From NCBI GenBank assembly GCA_033762815.1, contig JANRLF010000008.1, forward strand, positions 310,001 to 374,000: a stretch of 64,000 nt of DNA. Direction: 5' to 3'. This document shows, piece after piece, positions 1 through 8,086 of this stretch. The notes below the pieces were generated by a model. That model did not search any database. It was not told the DNA's origin and saw nothing but the letters and a program-made list of their open reading frames with translations. A program made the position numbers and the translations under genes. The number at the start of each line of letters is the position of its first letter. Position 1 is the first letter of the stretch. This stretch comes from JANRLF01 sp033762815. Lineage in GTDB: Bacteria > Bacteroidota > Bacteroidia > Chitinophagales > CAIOSU01.

Positions 1-2
1 AC

Positions 3-74
3 ATACGTAATAATGATTGGGCCTGGGATGCGGGAAGCACAGGTAGTATCCAAATGAAGTTTTGCTGTAGATAA
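3..74 (+). CDS. 3' end of an unidentified protein gene (partial)
   Basis: An open frame enters from the left edge and stops with TAA at 72-74, three bases before the next gene's ATG. The last residues read ...DAGSTGSIQMKFCCR. Only 23 codons are visible, so no family can be named. The close spacing suggests co-transcription with the thioredoxin-fold gene at 78. It could also be a chance open frame. Confidence 0.4.
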   Translation: MRNNDWAWDAGSTGSIQMKFCCR

Positions 75-77
75 TTC

Positions 78-1478
78 ATGACATCATTTTTTAAGGTTTA
101 CCTAACCATTTTTTGGCTTTGTTTCTTTCTGCCCATAAATGCACAAGGAGTAAAAATTAGGGGTAAGATTACTAAACTACCGGCCTATTCACAACATACT
201 TTATTCCTTAAAAAGTATTATGGTCAATCTTTCAATAAAGTCGATTCTGTAATTGTTTCCACGGACGGCAATGTCGCCCTTTATGATAAAAGTGGCGCTA
301 CAGGTCTTTATGCCGTTTCCTTAGATGACAGTACTGATATACAATTGATTCTTTCCCCAAAAGAATCACCAGTGTTTAGAGCCACTTATTATGATTTGCT
401 TCAAGCGCGCATGGAGTTGGACTCTTCTTTCGAAAACCAGGCCTATACACATTTTACTTATCTATTGGACAGTATCAATAATGTTAGCTACCAGCTTAGT
501 ACGGAAGAATTGGATTTGTCCAAGTTCCATCCAAAGTATCTGAGCATAAAAACAGAGTTTGCCGAATCTCGAACAAATTTACTGTATGCTAGACGTGACG
601 CTTTGCGCCTCATCCGTCAACTTTATCCTACCACATTTGCCGCCTTTTTATCAACCGTCGCCGATCACCCTTTAAAAATTGATGACTCCTCTTACTTATT
701 GGGCTATGATAACTTGCCGGCATTTCTAAATGCCCATTATCTTGACAACTTGCCTTTCAATGATGAAAGAGTATTATTGCACCCTTTATTGACGGAAATG
801 TTGGTGACATACTTGGGCGAATATTCCGATAATACTGTGAATGGTATAAAGGCGGCGACTGATTCAATCATGTCGAAGCTGAGGACAAACAATAAGGTTA
901 GGGCTTATGTGCTTGACTTTTTGGGTGAACAATTCCTTAAGAAAAACATCGATCAGGCATTCACGCATTTAGTGAATCAGTATGGAAAGGGACATCACTT
1001 TAATTTTGATGAACCTTATACGGTGCGCATGAACCAAATATTGGGTTCTGAAACGGGGAGCAGTGCGCCAGAATTAAACCTGCAAGATATTGAAGCGAAA
1101 ACCATTTCCCTTTCATCTATTGCTAGCAAGCATAAAGTGACCATGCTTTACTTTTGGAGCTCTTCCTGCAAATCATGCGAACTTTTTCATGAAGCTGTTA
1201 AGCAATTGTATGGCAAATATCATTCTATGGGTCTGGAAGTGTATGCCGTCTCACTGGAGCCTTCTTTTGATACTTGGAAACAACAATTAGCAAAGATTAA
1301 AACCCCATGGATAAATGTTATGCAACAAACCGAAGGGGAGTTGCCAGCAATGCTCTACCGTGTTGATATAACACCCAAGATATTTCTAATCAATGGTGCT
1401 ATGCAAATTGTGGCCAAAGATTTAAACTCCAACAATTTAGAAAGTACTATTGTAAGCTTTTTGAAGCAAACTCCCTAA
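78..1478 (+). CDS. Secreted thioredoxin-fold (TlpA/redoxin-like) protein
   Basis: This 466-residue protein starts with a signal peptide (hydrophobic residues 4-21, cut near INAQG), so it is probably periplasmic or outer-membrane associated. The N-terminal two thirds have no recognisable catalytic motif and resemble the DUF4369-type region that precedes thioredoxin domains in Bacteroidota. The C-terminal 130 residues form a TlpA-like thioredoxin domain with a redox pair CKSC near residue 365 in the context WSSSCKSCEL, and the expected cis-Pro region near DITPKIFLI. The family reduces or shuffles disulfides outside the cytoplasm. The gene is convergent with priA; the two stops are one base apart, leaving no room for a terminator. 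The substrate is unknown. Confidence 0.8.
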   Translation: MTSFFKVYLTIFWLCFFLPINAQGVKIRGKITKLPAYSQHTLFLKKYYGQSFNKVDSVIVSTDGNVALYDKSGATGLYAVSLDDSTDIQLILSPKESPVFRATYYDLLQARMELDSSFENQAYTHFTYLLDSINNVSYQLSTEELDLSKFHPKYLSIKTEFAESRTNLLYARRDALRLIRQLYPTTFAAFLSTVADHPLKIDDSSYLLGYDNLPAFLNAHYLDNLPFNDERVLLHPLLTEMLVTYLGEYSDNTVNGIKAATDSIMSKLRTNNKVRAYVLDFLGEQFLKKNIDQAFTHLVNQYGKGHHFNFDEPYTVRMNQILGSETGSSAPELNLQDIEAKTISLSSIASKHKVTMLYFWSSSCKSCELFHEAVKQLYGKYHSMGLEVYAVSLEPSFDTWKQQLAKIKTPWINVMQQTEGELPAMLYRVDITPKIFLINGAMQIVAKDLNSNNLESTIVSFLKQTP

Positions 1479-1479
1479 G

Positions 1480-3954
1480 CTACGGATCCACGTCCACTAC
1501 CACTTGCACCGTGGAGAATTCTGCGTGGTGCTTAAGTAGGTCTATGCTTTTCAATAAAAGCTGCTTATGGAAACTCAAATCCTGCGCTTCCTTCTTTAGT
1601 TTAAGCAATATATCCTGTAAATATTGGTTTCTGATGCGGCCAATAACAGGTACGACAGGACCCATCACTCTACAACTTGCCTTCTCCCTAATAGCGTTGG
1701 CTAAGTATTCTGCTGCACGCTTAGCAATGGCCCTATCTCTGTGCTTGACGGTTAACTGAATGAGCCTGGCATATGGTGGGTAAAAGAACTTTTGGCGCTC
1801 TTTCAGTTCTTGCGCATAATACTCCTTCCATTGGTGTTGCACCACTTGTTGTATAATGTGGTGGTCAGGGTCAGTAGCTTGTATCAGCACCAAACCTTTC
1901 TTTTGTCTCCTCCCAGCCCTTCCGCTCACTTGTTCCATTAGTTGATGGGCCCGTTCATGCGAGCGAAAATCGGGGAATGCCAATAACTGGTCGGCACTAA
2001 GAATACCTACCAAACTGACGTTGCCAAAATCAAGGCCTTTAGTAATCATTTGAGTGCCCACCAAGATATCAATCTGCTGCGATTGGAATTGCTCAATAAT
2101 GGTTTCATGGCCTTTTTTGCCTTTTGTCGAGTCCAAATCAAAACGGGCTATGCGTGCTTCAGGTAGCAGTAATTTAAGTTCTTCTTCCACCATCTCCGTT
2201 CCATATCCCTGGATTTTCAAATGGGTATGCTCGCACTGCTCGCAGCTATTAGGTACAGTACGCTGAAAGCCACAATAATGGCAGCGCAATATGTCTATTT
2301 GCTTATGGTAGGTAAGACTAACGTCACAATTACGGCATTTGGGTATCCAAGCACAGTCGGCACAAATCAAGTACGGTGCATAGCCCCTTTTATTGTGGAA
2401 AAGGATTACTTGTTCCTTTTGCTGAAGAACTGCCTCCACCGCTTCTAATAGCGTAGCAGAAAAGTGGCCATGCATGCGCTTTCTTTTGGTTTCCTCAGCC
2501 ATATTTATCACCTGCACAACCGGTAAAGCAATCCCTCCATATCGTTCACTTAACCTTACCATGCCGTACTTACCACTTTCGGCATTATAATAACTTTCCA
2601 ACGAAGGCGTGGCAGAGCCGAGCAAAGTTTTAGCACCATACAAACTGGCTAAATAAATAGCGGAATCCCTGGCCTGATATCGAGGTGCAGGGTCATGCTG
2701 CTTGTAAGAGCCATCGTGCTCTTCATCTACTATCACCAGCCCCAAGTCTTGAAAAGGCAGCAAGAGTGCCGATCTAGCCCCTAATATTACTCGATAGTCC
2801 CCGTTCAACACTTTGGTCCATATCTCTACTTTTTCCTGGTCATTAAATTTTGAATGGTAGATACCCAATTGATCACCAAAAACCACTGCCAGCTTTTGGG
2901 TAATCTGTGAGGTAAGTGCTATTTCTGGCAACAGATACAATACTTGCTTGCCCTGGGCTATGGCATCTTGTATCAATTGTACGTACAGATGGGTTTTGCC
3001 ACTGGAAGTAACACCATGCAACAATACCACTGCATGGCGTTCAAATTCTTGTTGAATCTGCTGCAAGGCTTGCGCCTGCCTTTCATTTAATGGATGAATG
3101 TTATCCAGCGAGCCATTTTGCTGACCTGACACTCTATCAATTTGTTGCCGTGTCTCTACCAGTATACCCTTTTCGATTAACTTTTTAAGCAGGGCCGTGC
3201 TGCTGCCATTCAATAATGTTTGACGAGGAATACTGGGCCCCATTTCATCGCTTAAGTGTAGAAACCGCATTAAAAGCTCCAATTGTTTGGGACTGCGCTG
3301 TAGGTTTTCGGCAGTTGCATTTAATAAGGCCTCGGTTTGCATGTCCTCATGCAGACTAATCATAGCCATCCATCTGGGCCTATAGCGCTCTTGCAGGGTC
3401 TCTTCTACAATTACTGCTTGCTTGTGCATTAACCCATGCACCAGTTGATGGATACGCTTTACCTTAAGTAGGCTTTCCAAATCGTCTAAGCTTTTTGGCC
3501 CTTCATTGCGCAGTATCTCGGCTACTGTAAATTCCAAGGTATTCAATTCTGCATCATCTCCTTCCCAAGTAGGGTCAATAGCTACAATAGTGGTGCTATT
3601 CAACTTTAGTGCCGCAGGCAATGCAGCTTGCATTACTTCACCCTTAGTACATAGATAGTAATGTGCCATCCATTCCCAAAAGCGCAACTGCGTTTCATTT
3701 ACCACTGGCTGTGTATCAACAATGGATAAAATTGGTTTAGGCTTAATTAAATCAGAAATCTCGGAAAGAATACTCCTTACAATGGCCGTGTAGAATCTTC
3801 GTGGCCCGAACTGCACCACCACCCTTTTTCCGATTACAATGTCCGCAGCCAGCTCATCAGGAACCCAATAGGTATATACCTCTCTTAACTTGAGCGGCAA
3901 TATCACTTCAACATATAGGGGCTTATTTATCACCAGGGGCAACACCTTATTCAA
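1480..3954 (-). CDS. priA: Primosomal protein N' (PriA helicase)
   Basis: PriA is the 3'-to-5' superfamily 2 helicase that recognises stalled forks and loads the replicative helicase during restart. The 824-residue product has the N-terminal fork-binding region, Walker A GVTSSGKT near residue 315, a DEEH Walker B box near 410, a zinc-binding cysteine cluster (CADC, CRNC, CHYC, CEQC) near 530-580 and the GRAGR helicase motif VI. Length is normal for the family. There is no ATG near the start: candidates are TTG at 3954 and GTG at 3945 or 3933, and the homologous region begins about residue 14. It lies 24 bases downstream of the last oxidase-cluster gene on the same strand, so read-through from that cluster is possible. 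Confidence 0.95.
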   Translation of the reverse strand: MNKVLPLVINKPLYVEVILPLKLREVYTYWVPDELAADIVIGKRVVVQFGPRRFYTAIVRSILSEISDLIKPKPILSIVDTQPVVNETQLRFWEWMAHYYLCTKGEVMQAALPAALKLNSTTIVAIDPTWEGDDAELNTLEFTVAEILRNEGPKSLDDLESLLKVKRIHQLVHGLMHKQAVIVEETLQERYRPRWMAMISLHEDMQTEALLNATAENLQRSPKQLELLMRFLHLSDEMGPSIPRQTLLNGSSTALLKKLIEKGILVETRQQIDRVSGQQNGSLDNIHPLNERQAQALQQIQQEFERHAVVLLHGVTSSGKTHLYVQLIQDAIAQGKQVLYLLPEIALTSQITQKLAVVFGDQLGIYHSKFNDQEKVEIWTKVLNGDYRVILGARSALLLPFQDLGLVIVDEEHDGSYKQHDPAPRYQARDSAIYLASLYGAKTLLGSATPSLESYYNAESGKYGMVRLSERYGGIALPVVQVINMAEETKRKRMHGHFSATLLEAVEAVLQQKEQVILFHNKRGYAPYLICADCAWIPKCRNCDVSLTYHKQIDILRCHYCGFQRTVPNSCEQCEHTHLKIQGYGTEMVEEELKLLLPEARIARFDLDSTKGKKGHETIIEQFQSQQIDILVGTQMITKGLDFGNVSLVGILSADQLLAFPDFRSHERAHQLMEQVSGRAGRRQKKGLVLIQATDPDHHIIQQVVQHQWKEYYAQELKERQKFFYPPYARLIQLTVKHRDRAIAKRAAEYLANAIREKASCRVMGPVVPVIGRIRNQYLQDILLKLKKEAQDLSFHKQLLLKSIDLLKHHAEFSTVQVVVDVDP

Positions 3955-3978
3955 ACGATAAGGTAAAGTACCAAAATT

Positions 3979-4215
3979 TTAGGCGGCTTTGTTCCTTTTA
4001 TAGCTACGGTACCATAAAAAGAATAAAATGCTGAAAGCCAAATAGGGCATCACCAATAAATACAGAATACCTGCATTCAGCCCCAAAGCTACCGTACTGC
4101 CATCTTTCATTGACGACTCCACCGAGGCCTTGCACATTGGGCATTGTGCCATGCTTGGCAATACCATCATCAGTATCAAAACGAATTGGAAGGCGATAAA
4201 GCGGAATGTCTTCAT
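3979..4215 (-). CDS. Small CxxC membrane protein at the end of the oxidase cluster
   Basis: This 78-residue protein has an N-terminal hydrophobic segment (residues 5-22), a short extracytoplasmic stretch with CPMC immediately after it (Cys25, Cys28), and a second membrane helix (about 48-68) followed by a basic tail. I do not recognise a named family. The position, one base after the DUF420 gene and two genes after sco, suggests a role in oxidase assembly or copper/thiol handling. That role is inference from context and the CxxC pair. Confidence 0.65.
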   Translation of the reverse strand: MKTFRFIAFQFVLILMMVLPSMAQCPMCKASVESSMKDGSTVALGLNAGILYLLVMPYLAFSILFFLWYRSYKRNKAA

Positions 4216-4216
4216 A

Positions 4217-4744
4217 TCAATAATATGGAGCTATCATGAAATAAACGATTACCCCGGTAATGGTGACATACAGCCACAGGGGCAAGGTGATTTTGGCAAT
4301 CTTTCGGTGCTTGGTATAATCGCCTGTCAAAGCCCGATAAAAGGTGAAGAGAATGAAAGGCAGTATCACCGCCGCCATAACAATATGGGTAAGCAACAAG
4401 AATAAATAAATGTACTTGATAGTACCCTCGCCCCCAAACTTGGTAGGAGCAGATATGGAATGATAGGTAACATAAGAAACCAAAAAGATAGTGGAAACTG
4501 CAAAGGCTGCCCACATAAAGGAGCGATGCACCTTGATGTTCTTATTCTTAATGGCAACAAAACCACTAATCAAAAACACCGTTGCCATACTGTTTAATAA
4601 AGCATGGAACTTTGGGAACAGTTTCAAATCAAATCCCAAATCAACCTGTTGGGATGGATTTACATAAAACAGTACTGTAACTATTGCAGGTACCAGTATA
4701 GATATGCCAATGAAAAGGCGTCGGTAGAATACTTCTGTCAGCAT
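4217..4744 (-). CDS. DUF420 family membrane protein, oxidase-associated
   Basis: The 175-residue protein is almost entirely membrane helices (about five) with conserved-looking histidines in loops (FHALLN, VHRSFM, YHSIS, THIV). This fits the DUF420 family, whose members sit beside sco and cytochrome oxidase genes in many bacteria and, in Gram-positives (CtaM), are needed to mature the heme-copper oxidase. The histidines could bind heme or copper. It lies three bases after sco and one base before the CxxC membrane protein, so translation is probably coupled. Function here is inferred from family and position. Confidence 0.8.
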   Translation of the reverse strand: MLTEVFYRRLFIGISILVPAIVTVLFYVNPSQQVDLGFDLKLFPKFHALLNSMATVFLISGFVAIKNKNIKVHRSFMWAAFAVSTIFLVSYVTYHSISAPTKFGGEGTIKYIYLFLLLTHIVMAAVILPFILFTFYRALTGDYTKHRKIAKITLPLWLYVTITGVIVYFMIAPYY

Positions 4745-4747
4745 AAA

Positions 4748-5458
4748 TTAATCTTTCTTGCCCTTTCTTATTTTCTTCTCCTCAATGGCCTTCTCTTGGG
4801 CGTATTTTATATCAAGTAAAACCACCGTCTCCATCAATTTGTTCACCTGTGCAGTATCCCTACCATCAAAATATCCCCTTATCCTTCCTTCCTTATCCAA
4901 TACCGCAAAGCGTTCGCTGTGTACAAATGGCTCTATTAGGGCACTATCAGGGTTCACCTGCATGGCAGGCAACTTATAAAATTGGGTAGCCAAAGCATAC
5001 AGCTCTTCTTGCTTGCCGGTTAATAACCACCACTTTTCTGGGTCAACATGATGTGTTTGCGCATAGGATTTCAAAACAGGCACACTATCGTTTGCTGGGT
5101 TCACGGTATGTGACAATAATAGGTATGGGGTTTTTATCGCTTCATTTTTAGCGAGCATATTCTGCACCCGCTCCATGCTACTAGTCAATTGGATGCACAT
5201 GCCAGGACATGTGGTATAAAAAAAGTCCGCTATTACTATTTTCCCCTTTAAAGAATCTGCCGTAATGGTATCGCCTAATTGATTGACGAACTTGAAAAAG
5301 GGAATGCTGTCTTTGGAAAGTATAGGTACATCGGGCAGCTTGGTACCACCTTCTTTTCGCAAATGTTCGAAATAATAGTAAAAGCCAAGAGGGAACACTA
5401 CCACTACCAGTAAAGCAATGAGTAATCCGGTATTGTTTCTTCTCCGGTCTTTGCTCAT
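4748..5458 (-). CDS. SCO1/SenC family copper chaperone for cytochrome oxidase
   Basis: SCO proteins deliver copper to, or keep reduced the cysteines of, the CuA centre in oxidase subunit II. The 236-residue product has one N-terminal membrane anchor (residues 11-30) and a periplasmic thioredoxin-fold domain with the copper-binding CxxxC motif (Cys84 and Cys88 in TCPGMC) and the distal ligand histidine in VHSERF. The C-terminal tail is strongly basic. It lies between the subunit IV gene and the DUF420 gene, matching its role in assembling the oxidase encoded upstream. Confidence 0.92.
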   Translation of the reverse strand: MSKDRRRNNTGLLIALLVVVVFPLGFYYYFEHLRKEGGTKLPDVPILSKDSIPFFKFVNQLGDTITADSLKGKIVIADFFYTTCPGMCIQLTSSMERVQNMLAKNEAIKTPYLLLSHTVNPANDSVPVLKSYAQTHHVDPEKWWLLTGKQEELYALATQFYKLPAMQVNPDSALIEPFVHSERFAVLDKEGRIRGYFDGRDTAQVNKLMETVVLLDIKYAQEKAIEEKKIRKGKKD

Positions 5459-5471
5459 TGATTATTAGCGG

Positions 5472-5810
5472 TTAATTCCATAAAGCTCTTAAACTACCCC
5501 ATGAGGCACCGTCCATCATGAAGGCGATAATAAACCAAACAAAGAAGAAAGTAGGAGCCAAAATGCTGATTATCAACGCACGCATCTCATAACGCAAGTG
5601 CATAAACTCAGCCACAATAAAGAATGCCTTGATTCCACTCATCAAAATAAAGAGGAGGTTCAACACTGCTTTTCCTAATGTATCGCCCAAGTATAATGCC
5701 GCAGCTACTTCTACAATGGTTACCACTGCTAGAATAGCCGTAGCCCGCCAAACAGCCTTAACGCCACTCTTGTATGCCTCTTCGCTTAAATGTTGATGTC
5801 CTTCAGCCAT
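5472..5810 (-). CDS. Cytochrome c oxidase subunit IV family protein
   Basis: This 112-residue protein has three predicted membrane helices (about residues 22-42, 48-68 and 82-102) after a short hydrophilic N terminus. That matches the small prokaryotic subunit IV (CtaF/CyoD-like) that packs against subunit III and stabilises the oxidase. The sequence EFMHLRYEMR between helices 2 and 3 is typical. It lies 19 bases after the subunit III gene. The family evolves fast, so the assignment depends on topology and context as much as on motifs. Confidence 0.85.
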   Translation of the reverse strand: MAEGHQHLSEEAYKSGVKAVWRATAILAVVTIVEVAAALYLGDTLGKAVLNLLFILMSGIKAFFIVAEFMHLRYEMRALIISILAPTFFFVWFIIAFMMDGASWGSLRALWN

Positions 5811-5829
5811 GATTATATGATGTTAGTGC

Positions 5830-6543
5830 TTATAACAAGTAAAATGCTAAGAATACGAATACCCACACCAAATCTACAAAGTGCCAGTAAAGTCCTACCT
5901 TTTCTACCATTTCATAGTGACCCCTTCTATCATACACACCGCGTGCTGATTGGATAAAAATGATGCAGTTAATCAATACACCTGTAAATACGTGAAACCC
6001 GTGGAAACCTGTAATGGTAAAGAATAAACAACCAAACAAGCGAGGGCCTAATGGCATTTCATGACCCCCTGAATGATGGCCCGCATGCACAAAACCTTCA
6101 GGGCCAAATGGGTTATTGAACAGGGTCATCCCCTCACTAATCAAATGGCTCCACTCAAAAGCTTGACAGCCAAGAAATGCCGCACCTCCTATAATACCCA
6201 AGAACATCCAGAACATTACTCCCTTGCGATTCATCCTGTGGCCTTCCTGCACAGCACGTACTACGAACACGCTGCTCATAATCAGAATAAAAGTCATTAA
6301 TGTGACGAAACCAAGCGGGAATGGCTTATGTATACCAGGAAAGGCACTGAAAACCTCATTGGGATTTGGCCACCAAGGCGAGCTTACACGAAGCGCAGCA
6401 TAAGTAATCAATAAGGCAGCAAATGAAAATGCATCAGATACCAAAAAGTACCACATCATCAGTTTTCCATAAGAAACACTGAAAGGCGATACCCCTCCGT
6501 CCCATACATTCTTTTGTTGTTGTACTGCTGTTTCCTGCGACAT
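5830..6543 (-). CDS. Cytochrome c oxidase subunit III (second copy)
   Basis: A 237-residue seven-helix subunit III of the heme-copper oxidase family. Typical features are FLVSDAFSFAALL in the first helices, the FHGFHVFTG motif near residue 180, and HYEMVEKVGLYWHFVDLVWVFVF at the C-terminal end (cited here only as the segment around WHFVD). Subunit III carries no metal but supports proton uptake and stability. It is the downstream member of two adjacent subunit III genes, ten bases apart, and keeps the fuller set of family motifs. Confidence 0.93.
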   Translation of the reverse strand: MSQETAVQQQKNVWDGGVSPFSVSYGKLMMWYFLVSDAFSFAALLITYAALRVSSPWWPNPNEVFSAFPGIHKPFPLGFVTLMTFILIMSSVFVVRAVQEGHRMNRKGVMFWMFLGIIGGAAFLGCQAFEWSHLISEGMTLFNNPFGPEGFVHAGHHSGGHEMPLGPRLFGCLFFTITGFHGFHVFTGVLINCIIFIQSARGVYDRRGHYEMVEKVGLYWHFVDLVWVFVFLAFYLL

Positions 6544-6553
6544 TTAATAGGAT

Positions 6554-7171
6554 TTAACTAAACATGAAAAACACGAGCAAATATAGCCATAACACGTCAA
6601 CGAAGTGCCAGTAGGTGGCCAAAAGTTCGATATTGATTCGCTTATTGCCATCCGTTCTGTAAATGAGAAACACCGCTGGATTTCTGAACAACCACAACGA
6701 ACGGACGAAAGTGAGAAAAATACAAAGGATGCCCATTGCCACGTGCACCACATGCAAATAGCTGATAACATATACAAATGAACCTGAAGGGTTGCCATCG
6801 ATATAGATGCCAATCTCTTTCATACGCTGCCAGCCCAAATACTGGCTATACATGAAACCCATACTCAAAGCGAGTGTGACAAACAGGAACAATCTATAAA
6901 AAGCCAATTTATCATTCCTAAAAGCCCAACTGGCTGCCCAAATGCTAACACTGCTCATCAGCATGATAATGGCACTGTAAGCAAACTGCGTGGGCAGCAC
7001 AAATTCCGTCCAATTACCAGCCCCCTTACGCACCAAGTAGGCACTTGTCAAACCTGCGAAGGCCATACTCATCACTACTATACCGGCCCACATGGCAAAC
7101 TTTCTTGGATGTATCCAAGAATGCCTCATGTTATCCGATATGGTATGATTATGTACAGAAACGCTACCCAT
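6554..7171 (-). CDS. Cytochrome c oxidase subunit III-like protein (first copy)
   Basis: This 205-residue protein has five or more membrane helices and ends with the subunit III signature YWHFVDVLWLYLL. The middle has YLHVVHVAMG, equivalent to the FHGFHVFTG segment of the other copy but without its phenylalanines and glycine. It is shorter than the neighbouring subunit III and is probably a diverged paralogue present in the same complex. Its start lies three bases from the ctaB stop. Whether both copies enter one oxidase cannot be told from sequence. Confidence 0.88.
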   Translation of the reverse strand: MGSVSVHNHTISDNMRHSWIHPRKFAMWAGIVVMSMAFAGLTSAYLVRKGAGNWTEFVLPTQFAYSAIIMLMSSVSIWAASWAFRNDKLAFYRLFLFVTLALSMGFMYSQYLGWQRMKEIGIYIDGNPSGSFVYVISYLHVVHVAMGILCIFLTFVRSLWLFRNPAVFLIYRTDGNKRINIELLATYWHFVDVLWLYLLVFFMFS

Positions 7172-7174
7172 GGC

Positions 7175-8074
7175 TTATATCTTTCCCATTAACAACGCAA
7201 TCAAAACCACTGGCAAATAAATGATAGAGCCGAACATTAATCGCTTGGCATCCTTCATTTCACAGGTACGGAACAACTGTATTGCCTGCGCTAAGAAAAC
7301 TAGACCCGCCAATACCATCACCACTGCCGCTACTCCGTTGGTTACTCCAAACAAATAAGGCATAACGGATACCGGAATCATAAACATAATATACGCTATG
7401 GCCTGAAAAGCAGTGAATTTGCCCCTACCCTCTTCTGAAGGCAATAGCCGGAAGCCAGCTTTCAAATAATCATCTTGTGATATCCAACCGATGGACCAGA
7501 AATGTGGAAACTGCCACAAAAACTGGAGAGCGGTAATAGCCATACCAACAGGAGCAATACTACCTGTGGCGGCTACCCAACCGATTAACGGGGGCATCGC
7601 CCCTGGTATGGCACCCACGAAAACAGCAATAGGCGATACCCGCTTAAGTGGTGTATAAATAAAAGAATACAGGAACAAGGACAAAGCCCCTAACAACGCA
7701 GCACTAGGATTGAAAAAATACCATAGAATACTGATACCCGCAATCCCCATAATACCAGCGGCCAAAATAGCTTCCGTAACACCCATCCTGTTCGCTGCTA
7801 ATGGACGCTCCTTGGTGCGGTTCATGAGCTTGTCCAAATCCTTCTCCAAAACTTCATTAATGGCATTGGCCCCCCCAGTTATGAAGAAACCACCTAAAAA
7901 CAATAAGGCAAGCTGCCCATAATCCATGGTACCTTGTAAACCTACTGCATAAGCAATCAAAGAGGAGAATACTACGGTAAAGGAAAGGCGCAGCTTCACC
8001 AACAGGGTGTAATCCCTCAACTTGCTTTTCAGCAAATCACCAAGCTCCAATGCATATGTTCTCACCGCTGACAC
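7175..8074 (-). CDS. ctaB: Protoheme IX farnesyltransferase (heme O synthase)
   Basis: CtaB transfers a farnesyl group to protoheme IX to make heme O, the precursor of heme A used by the oxidase encoded next door. The 299-residue protein has about nine membrane helices and the UbiA-family aspartate-rich motifs: NEVLEKDLDKLMNRT near residue 95 and the second region YLKAGFRLLPSEEG near 210. The start is a GTG at 8074. It sits between coxA and the subunit III genes. No heme A synthase (ctaA) is in the window, so that step must be encoded elsewhere. Confidence 0.95.
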   Translation of the reverse strand: MSAVRTYALELGDLLKSKLRDYTLLVKLRLSFTVVFSSLIAYAVGLQGTMDYGQLALLFLGGFFITGGANAINEVLEKDLDKLMNRTKERPLAANRMGVTEAILAAGIMGIAGISILWYFFNPSAALLGALSLFLYSFIYTPLKRVSPIAVFVGAIPGAMPPLIGWVAATGSIAPVGMAITALQFLWQFPHFWSIGWISQDDYLKAGFRLLPSEEGRGKFTAFQAIAYIMFMIPVSVMPYLFGVTNGVAAVVMVLAGLVFLAQAIQLFRTCEMKDAKRLMFGSIIYLPVVLIALLMGKI

Positions 8075-8086
8075 CCGTGCAATTTT

